A stretch of 64,000 nt of DNA, from contig NZ_LIPD01000025.1 of NCBI RefSeq assembly GCF_001905545.1, forward strand, positions 1 through 64,000, written 5' to 3'. The position numbers were made by a program, and so were the translations under genes. Shown here one piece after another: positions 58,603 through 64,000 of the stretch. Source of the DNA: Streptomyces sp. CB02056. Lineage in GTDB: Bacteria > Actinomycetota > Actinomycetes > Streptomycetales > Streptomycetaceae. Within the stretch, counting starts at the first letter, position 1, and every line of letters starts with the position of its first letter. The notes under the pieces are model-generated. The model was not told the DNA's origin and did not search any database. It worked only from the letters and a program-made list of their open reading frames with translations.

Positions 58603-61092
58603 ATGGCTGAGCACAGGGTCCGGGTCACCCAGGACAGCGCATCCCGCTGGCGTCGCCGCGCGGGCGAGTACGACACGCTCGCGGAGGCCCTGGCCGCCGC
58701 CGAACCGGGCGACACGGTGACCGTCCGCCCGGGCACCTTCCGGGAGAACGTGCTGCTGGACAAGCCGGTGACGATCGTCCCGGCCCAGGGCCCGGGGACG
58801 GTCCGGATCGACCCGCCCTCCGGGGTGGCGCTCACCGTGACCGCCGCCGCCACCGTGCGCGACCTGGTGGTCGAGGGCGGCGACAGCACCACCCCGGCCG
58901 TGCTGGTCACCGGGCCGGAGGCGACCCCCTCCTTCAGCGGCTGCCGGGTGGAGACCCGCTCGGCCACCGGCATCGAGGTCACCGGCGGCGCCCGGCCGAC
59001 CCTGCGCGGCTGCGTGGTCACCAACCCGGGCGGGCTCGGGCTGCGGCTGCGCGGCCCGGACACCGCCGCCGCCTTCGAGGACTGCGAGGTCGCCGCCGCC
59101 GGCCAGGCCGGACTGGCCGTCCTCGGCGGCGCCACCGCGGCCCTGGACCGCTGCCGCGTCCACCACGCCTCCGGCGCCGGCGTCCTGCTCTCCGACCCCG
59201 GCAGCGCCGCCGAACTGACCGGCTGCGAGATCTACGAGATCCGCGGCAGCGGCGTGCAGGCCGAGGCGCAGGCGGGCGGGCGGCTGGTCGACTGCGAGAT
59301 CCACCGGGTCACCGGCAACGGTCTCACCCTGGACGGCGAGGCCGAACTGGTGCTCACCGGCTGCCGGGTGCACGACCTGCCCGAGAACGGCGCCGACCTG
59401 CGCGGACGCGCCCGGCTGAGCCTCGCCAACAGCACCGTCCGGGACTTCGGGCGCGGGGCGCTGTCGGTCTGGGACCAAGGCACCGAGGCGGTCGCCGAGT
59501 CCTGCGAGATCCACGGCTCGACCGGCGAGTACCCGGCGCTCTGGGTCAGCGACGGCGCCCGGCTGACCCTCACCGACTGCTCGCTGCACGACCTGCCGGA
59601 CGCCCTGTTCGTCCTCGACCGGGACTCCGCCGCCACCGCCGAGGGCTGCTCGTTCAGCCGGATCCGCAGCTCGGCGGTCTCGGTCAGCGGCGGGGCCACC
59701 GTCTCCCTGGCCTCCTGCCGGGTGCAGGAGGCGGGCACCGGGCTCTGGTTCCGCGACCACGGCAGCGGCGGACTGCTCACCGACTGCGAGATCTCCGACG
59801 TGGCCACCGGCGTGATCGTCACCAAGGGCGCCGACCCGGTGCTGCGCGCCTGCACCGTACGGGCCAGCACGGACGCCGGGGTGTACGTCTCGGCCCAGGG
59901 GCGGGGCACCTTCGAGGACTGCCGGGTCTCGCAGGGCAAGGGCTTCGGCTTCCACATCATCGACGGCTGCCGGACCCAGCTCACCCGTTGCCGGGCGGAG
60001 CACAACCAGCGGGCCGGGTTCGAGTTCTCCGAGCCGGGGCCGGTCACCGAGGGGTGCATCTCGGACGACGTCGGGGCGGCTCCGGTGCCGTCCGCTCCCG
60101 CCCCGCCCGGCGGCGGGGCGGGGCCGGGATCCGCGGGTGGGCGCGGTCCGGGGCTGGGGTCGTCGTACGGGTCCACCGACGTGCCCGCGCCGCGGACCGC
60201 CCAACTGACCACGGTGGCCCCACTGTTGGCGTCGGCCGCGGCCGGTTCGGCCGCGATCTCGCCGATCCCGGACTGCCGGCCGGCCGAGGAGGCGCTCGCC
60301 GAACTGGACTCGCTCGTCGGACTGGCCACGGTGAAGCAGGAGGTGCGCACACTGATCGACCTGATCTCGGTCGGCCGGCGCCGCCGCCAGGCCGGGCTCA
60401 AGGCCCCCTCGCTGCGCCGCCACCTGGTCTTCACCGGCGCACCCGGCACCGGCAAGACCACCGTCGCCCGGCTGTACGGCGAGATCCTCGCCTCGCTCGG
60501 GGTGCTCCAGCGCGGACACCTGGTCGAGGTGGCACGGGTGGACCTGGTCGGCGAACACATCGGCTCCACCGCGATCCGCACCGCGGCCGCCTTCGACCGG
60601 GCGCGCGGCGGGGTGCTCTTCATCGACGAGGCGTACGCGCTCGCACCCGAGGACGGGGCGCGGGACTTCGGGCGCGAGGCGATCGACACCCTGGTCAAGC
60701 TGATGGAGGACCACCGCGACGAGGTGGTCGTCATCGTGGCCGGCTACACCGCCGAGATGGAGCGCTTCCTCTCCGCCAACCCCGGTGTCTCCTCCCGTTT
60801 CTCACGCACCATCGGCTTCCCCGACTACACGGCGGACGAGCTGCTGGAGATCGCCCGGTCGCAGTGCGCCGAGCACGAGTACGCGCTCTCCGAGGAGACG
60901 GAGGAGGCGCTGCTGGAACACTTCGGCGGGATGGAGCGCGGCCCCAACTTCGGCAACGGGCGCACCGCGCGACAGGTCTTCGAGACCATGGTCGAGCGGC
61001 ACGCGGTACGGATCGCCCACCTCGCGGACCCGTCCACGGAGGAACTCCAGCTGCTCGTCCCGGCCGACCTGCCCACGGCGCCGCTGCCGTAG
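58603..61092 (+). CDS. Parallel beta-helix protein fused to a CbxX/CfqX-type AAA+ ATPase
   Basis: An 829-aa fusion. Residues ~15-480 form a right-handed parallel beta-helix of about 20 turns, marked by repeated GCxV/DCEI turns such as LTGCEIYEIRGSGVQ. The linker (about 485-560) is Ala/Pro/Gly-rich. Residues ~570-825 form an AAA+ ATPase with Walker A GAPGTGKT (612-619), Walker B VLFIDEA (Asp675-Glu676) and an arginine-finger region VSSRFSRTIGF, close to the CbxX/CfqX/SpoVK group. No signal peptide, so it is cytoplasmic. A beta-helix often binds long polymers; the ATPase may remodel a bound partner. The function is unknown. Confidence 0.85.
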   Translation: MAEHRVRVTQDSASRWRRRAGEYDTLAEALAAAEPGDTVTVRPGTFRENVLLDKPVTIVPAQGPGTVRIDPPSGVALTVTAAATVRDLVVEGGDSTTPAVLVTGPEATPSFSGCRVETRSATGIEVTGGARPTLRGCVVTNPGGLGLRLRGPDTAAAFEDCEVAAAGQAGLAVLGGATAALDRCRVHHASGAGVLLSDPGSAAELTGCEIYEIRGSGVQAEAQAGGRLVDCEIHRVTGNGLTLDGEAELVLTGCRVHDLPENGADLRGRARLSLANSTVRDFGRGALSVWDQGTEAVAESCEIHGSTGEYPALWVSDGARLTLTDCSLHDLPDALFVLDRDSAATAEGCSFSRIRSSAVSVSGGATVSLASCRVQEAGTGLWFRDHGSGGLLTDCEISDVATGVIVTKGADPVLRACTVRASTDAGVYVSAQGRGTFEDCRVSQGKGFGFHIIDGCRTQLTRCRAEHNQRAGFEFSEPGPVTEGCISDDVGAAPVPSAPAPPGGGAGPGSAGGRGPGLGSSYGSTDVPAPRTAQLTTVAPLLASAAAGSAAISPIPDCRPAEEALAELDSLVGLATVKQEVRTLIDLISVGRRRRQAGLKAPSLRRHLVFTGAPGTGKTTVARLYGEILASLGVLQRGHLVEVARVDLVGEHIGSTAIRTAAAFDRARGGVLFIDEAYALAPEDGARDFGREAIDTLVKLMEDHRDEVVVIVAGYTAEMERFLSANPGVSSRFSRTIGFPDYTADELLEIARSQCAEHEYALSEETEEALLEHFGGMERGPNFGNGRTARQVFETMVERHAVRIAHLADPSTEELQLLVPADLPTAPLP

Positions 61093-61171
61093 GGCCCAGT
61101 GCGGTAGGGCCGGCGACCGGGGAACTCGTCGCCGGGGAACTCGTCGGCCGCGCCGGGCCGTTGAGGCGGGC

Positions 61172-61486
61172 ATGGGTGTGCTGTTGACGGGCGCGGCGGG
61201 CGGGTTGCTGCTGCCGGCCGGACTGGTCGTGGTGTTCTTCCTCGGTGCGGTGGCGCGGCGGCTGCGCGCCCGGCCGGCGGTGGGACCCGACGGCGGGCGC
61301 GGCGCGGGTGCGACCGCGACGGAGGAGCTGCACGCGCTGCTCTACCCGAGCAAGCGGGTGCAGCTGGAGCAGCGACGGGTCGAGCTGGTGCTGCGGGACG
61401 ACGAGCACGACGGCGCGCCGAAGCGGACGGGGATCGACCTTGCGGGCGGTCGGGCAGTGATCCGGCGGGTAGCGGGCACCGGCTGA
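61172..61486 (+). CDS. Small membrane-anchored protein (DUF6191-like)
   Basis: A 104-aa protein. One N-terminal transmembrane helix (about residues 3-27) is followed by a soluble tail with ELHALLYPSKRVQLEQRRVE and GIDLAGGRAVIRR, which resembles the streptomycete DUF6191 family. Function unknown. It begins 79 bp after the AAA+ gene on the same strand and may share its message. Confidence 0.72.
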   Translation: MGVLLTGAAGGLLLPAGLVVVFFLGAVARRLRARPAVGPDGGRGAGATATEELHALLYPSKRVQLEQRRVELVLRDDEHDGAPKRTGIDLAGGRAVIRRVAGTG

Positions 61487-61508
61487 CGGCTGACGGCTGA
61501 CGGCTGAC
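61481..61508 (+). repeat. Four tandem copies of GGCTGAC
   Basis: Exact 7-bp unit repeated four times, overlapping the stop codon of the DUF6191-like gene. Slippage here could change the distance to the terminator but not the protein, except at the last codons. Confidence 0.85.
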
Positions 61509-61533
61509 GACGAACAGGCAACAGCGAACAGAC

Positions 61534-61567
61534 GACAGCTGACAGAGTTTGAAATCTGTCAGCTGTC
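61534..61567. terminator. Convergent terminator
   Basis: GACAGCTGACAGA (61534-61546) pairs perfectly with TCTGTCAGCTGTC (61555-61567) around GTTTGAAA. The stem has unusually low G+C for this genome. It lies between the DUF6191-like gene and the converging cysteine synthase-fold gene. Confidence 0.8.
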
Positions 61568-61588
61568 ACCCGTCCGCCGGCCGGCGCG

Positions 61589-62707
61589 TCAGCCCGTCCA
61601 GGCGCCGCCGGCCAGGAAGGACTCCAGGGCCGCCCGGTAGGGCGCGATGTCGATCCGCTCGCCCGCCAGCCAGTCGTCCGAGTAGTACTTGTCCAGGTAG
61701 CGGTCCCCCGGGTCGCAGATCAGGCCGACCACGCTGCCCGTCCGCCCGGCCGCCCGCATCTCGGCGACGATCCGCAGCGCGCTCCACAGGCCCGTCCCGG
61801 TGGAGGCCCCCGCCTTCTTGCCGAGCACCTGCTCCAACACCCGGACGGCGGCGATCGACGCGGCGTCCGGCACCTTCATCATCCGGTCGATCGCCCCGGG
61901 GACGAAGCTCGGCTCCATCCGCGGCCGTCCGATGCCCTCGATCCGCGAGCCGCTCTCGCAGACGGCCTCCGGATCGTGGCGCACCCAGCCGTCGAAGAAG
62001 CAGGAGTTCTCCGGGTCCGCGACGCAGATCCGGGTGTCGTACTGCATGTAGTGCACGAACCGGGCGATGGTCGCCGAGGTGCCGCCGGTCCCGGCGGTGG
62101 CCACGATCCAGGCCGGCTCGGGGTGCGGCTCCAGGCGCAGCTGGGCGAAGACCGACTCGGCGATGTTGTTGTTGCCGCGCCAGTCGGTGGCCCGCTCGGC
62201 GTAGGTGAACTGGTCCATGTAGTGCCCGTCGGTCTCCTCGGCGAGCCGGGCGGAGGCCTCGTACACCTCGTCCGAACGCTCGACCAGGTGACACTCGCCG
62301 CCGTGGAACTGGATCAGGTCGATCTTGGACTGGCTGGTGCTCTTGGCCATCACGGCGATGAACGGCACGCCGACGAGCTGGGCGAAGTACGCCTCGGAGA
62401 CGGCGGTGGAGCCGCTGGAGGCCTCGATCACCGGCTTGCCGGGCCGGATCCAACCGTTGCAGAGCCCGTAGAGGAAGAGCGAGCGGGCCAGGCGGTGCTT
62501 GAGCGAGCCGGTCGGGTGGGTGGACTCGTCCTTGAGGTAGAGGTCGATCCCCCACTCCGCGGGCAGCGGGAAGCGCAGCAGATGGGTGTCGGCGGAGCGG
62601 TTGGCGTCGGCCTGGACCTTGCGCACCGCCTCCTTGAGCCAGGCGCGGTACTCCGGGTCGGAGCGGTCGACGTCGGCGGTCGGCTCGATGCCGGACTGGG
62701 TGCTCAT
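61589..62707 (-). CDS. PLP-dependent cysteine synthase-fold enzyme (Cds1-like cysteine desulfhydrase)
   Basis: A 372-aa type II PLP enzyme. The PLP-binding lysine is in STHPTGSLKHRLARSLFL, the phosphate/substrate loop is EASSGSTAVSEAYFAQLVGV, and the glycine loop is VATAGTGGTSATIA. It is longer than ordinary cysteine synthases and its sequence style matches actinobacterial Cds1, which releases sulfide from L-cysteine. Cysteine synthesis cannot be excluded. ATG 62707 has a GAGGGAG ribosome site. Imperfect TCACT/AGTGA repeats upstream (62740-62770) might be an operator. Confidence 0.82.
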   Translation of the reverse strand: MSTQSGIEPTADVDRSDPEYRAWLKEAVRKVQADANRSADTHLLRFPLPAEWGIDLYLKDESTHPTGSLKHRLARSLFLYGLCNGWIRPGKPVIEASSGSTAVSEAYFAQLVGVPFIAVMAKSTSQSKIDLIQFHGGECHLVERSDEVYEASARLAEETDGHYMDQFTYAERATDWRGNNNIAESVFAQLRLEPHPEPAWIVATAGTGGTSATIARFVHYMQYDTRICVADPENSCFFDGWVRHDPEAVCESGSRIEGIGRPRMEPSFVPGAIDRMMKVPDAASIAAVRVLEQVLGKKAGASTGTGLWSALRIVAEMRAAGRTGSVVGLICDPGDRYLDKYYSDDWLAGERIDIAPYRAALESFLAGGAWTG

Positions 62708-62870
62708 GGTCGCTGTCTCCCTCGTGGTGGCCCCCCGATGCTCACTACGAGTGTATGAGAGTCACGATAAGTGACCGTTTTCGAAGAGCCAGCTTCCGCT
62801 TATCGCCGTCAGGACAGATCTGGTCACCGTCGGGGGCGGAACTCATCGACCAGGGCAGACCCGATCGCCG

Positions 62871-64000
62871 TCAGGGCAGCACCGGCACCGACTGCGGGTC
62901 CGCCAGGTACGGCCCCCAGCCCAGCTCGGCCGCGCCCGCGAGCGCGCCGTGCGCCAGCTCCGCGCCGACGATCGGCACCCGGCCGCTGCGCCCCCACAGG
63001 CTGCGCTCAGCGACCACCGACCGCAGCCGGTCGGGCGCGGCCTCCAGCAGGTGGAGGTGCAGCCCGCTGAGGACCACCCGGTCGGGGTTGAGGATGTTGG
63101 CGACGCCCGCCAGGCCGAGTCCGAGCCGGTCGATGACATGCTCCACCGCCGCCCGCGCCCGGTCGTCCGTCGCGGCGGCCCGGCACAGCTCGCGCGCCTG
63201 GTCGAGCAGCGGGCGTCCCGGTTCCGGGGTGAGCCCGGCGGCGGTGAACAGCGCGTCGGGGTCGGTCTCGGAGTTCAAGCAGCCCCGGTTGCCGCACATG
63301 CAGGGCCGTCCCTGCGGGTCGACGGTGAGGTGGCCGACCTCCAGGGCGAGGCCGGCGCTGCCGGTGTGCAGGTGTCCGTCGATGACCAGCGCGCCACCGA
63401 CGCCGCGGTGGCCGGAGGTGACGAAGAGCAGGTGGCGGGCGCCGCGGCCGGCGCCGTGCCGGTACTCGGCGAGCGCGGCCAGGTTGGCGTCGTTGGCGAT
63501 CGCGGTGGGCAGCGGGCGCAGCGCCTTCGGGCCGTGGTCGGCGCGTCCGACCTCGACGTCGTACAGGTCGGCGACCGGGGTGCCGCTGGGCCAGGCGAAG
63601 TGCAGCGCGGCGAGAGCGGTGCCGTCCGGCTCGGTGACCGGGTTGGGCAGCGCGAGCGCGGCGCCCAGACAGCGGCGGTCGGTCGCGCGGGCGAGTTCGG
63701 CACCGGCCACGGCGACGGCGCGCAGCATCCGGACCGGGTCGGTGGCGGCGGGCAGCGGCAGGTGGACGGGCGGGTCGAGCAGTCCGCCGAGGCCGGCCAG
63801 GGTGACGCTCAGTCCGTCGGCGTGGATCTGCCCGGCGACCACGACCGGGCCGTTCGGGTCGATCGCGAGCCGGTGCGACGGGCGGCCGCGACCGCCGCCG
63901 GCCGGGCGCGAGTCGACGGTGATCAGGCCGAGCGCCTCGAGTTCGGCGGTGACCGCGCCGGCGGTGGCCCGGGTGACGTCCAGCGCGCGGGTGAGCGCCG
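62871..64000 (-). CDS. ROK-family transcriptional regulator (5' end outside window)
   Basis: Partial protein of at least 376 aa; the frame stays open to base 64000, so the N-terminus lies beyond the right edge. The visible start is a winged-helix segment (LTRALDVTRATAGAVTAELE, ALGLITVDSRP). The ROK sugar-kinase-like domain follows: TAIANDANLAALAEYRHGAG, then VGGALVIDGHLHTGSAGLAL, and the zinc motif LTVDPQGRPCMCGNRGCLNS. ROK repressors sense sugars or sugar phosphates. Target genes are not in the window. Confidence 0.9.
   Translation of the reverse strand, partial: ALTRALDVTRATAGAVTAELEALGLITVDSRPAGGGRGRPSHRLAIDPNGPVVVAGQIHADGLSVTLAGLGGLLDPPVHLPLPAATDPVRMLRAVAVAGAELARATDRRCLGAALALPNPVTEPDGTALAALHFAWPSGTPVADLYDVEVGRADHGPKALRPLPTAIANDANLAALAEYRHGAGRGARHLLFVTSGHRGVGGALVIDGHLHTGSAGLALEVGHLTVDPQGRPCMCGNRGCLNSETDPDALFTAAGLTPEPGRPLLDQARELCRAAATDDRARAAVEHVIDRLGLGLAGVANILNPDRVVLSGLHLHLLEAAPDRLRSVVAERSLWGRSGRVPIVGAELAHGALAGAAELGWGPYLADPQSVPVLP

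Overview
The window is about 64 kb of high-GC actinobacterial chromosome, almost certainly from Streptomyces or the closely related Kitasatospora. The base composition is very GC-rich, and GTG/TTG starts are common. The gene content is typical of that family: crr-ptsI with a DasR-type operator, a gyl-type glycerol operon, a DUF397 protein, an NsdA/NsdB-like regulator and a cysteine-type leader peptide. No tRNA, insertion sequence, prophage or CRISPR array is visible.

Layout. Bases 1-250 are the leader of a ribosomal RNA operon that leaves the window to the left. Next come crr-ptsI (PTS), acetoacetyl-CoA synthetase, two Nudix proteins (one NrtR-like) and homocysteine S-methyltransferase (0.6-7.8 kb). 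The glycerol regulon gylR/glpF-glpK-glpD lies at 8.0-13.2 kb, with a pair of matching palindromic operators. An amidohydrolase/TetR divergent pair and the gluconate genes gntP-gntK/gntR follow (13.3-18.2 kb). From 18.9 to 26.9 kb there is a leftward operon for a three-part SMC/MukBEF-like (Mks/Wadjet-like) complex, followed directly by a metallophosphoesterase. 27-36.5 kb holds secreted and membrane proteins, the 5-oxoprolinase genes pxpABC, a PadR/hydrolase pair, undecaprenyl-diphosphatase and a HEAT-repeat protein. 36.8-46.5 kb holds a PAS-like protein, an NsdA/NsdB-family regulator, a phosphotransferase, a sulfur-type flavin monooxygenase with an upstream cysteine leader peptide, an orphan DhaM, a Nudix hydrolase and a sugar transferase. 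46.9-55 kb holds a polysaccharide deacetylase, an array of about ten related hairpins (48.1-49.07 kb), a glutamate-racemase-like protein, glycosyltransferases, methyltransferases and a CxxS DsbA-like protein. 55.5-64 kb holds mscL, disordered and small conserved proteins, a MOSC protein, a beta-helix/AAA+ fusion, a cysteine synthase-fold enzyme and a truncated ROK regulator.

How the genes fit together. Much of the left half handles carbon entry: PTS phosphotransfer (crr, ptsI, and dhaM at 44 kb), glycerol uptake and oxidation, gluconate uptake and phosphorylation, and ketone-body activation. Each carbon module has a local regulator or operator (DasR site, GylR sites, GntR sites). The right half is mostly cell-envelope and stress functions. 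The two least ordinary items are the hairpin array, whose two outermost members abut the stop codons of converging genes, and the JetABC-like operon, which has a calcineurin-type phosphoesterase in the place where a JetD/MksG nuclease would be expected.
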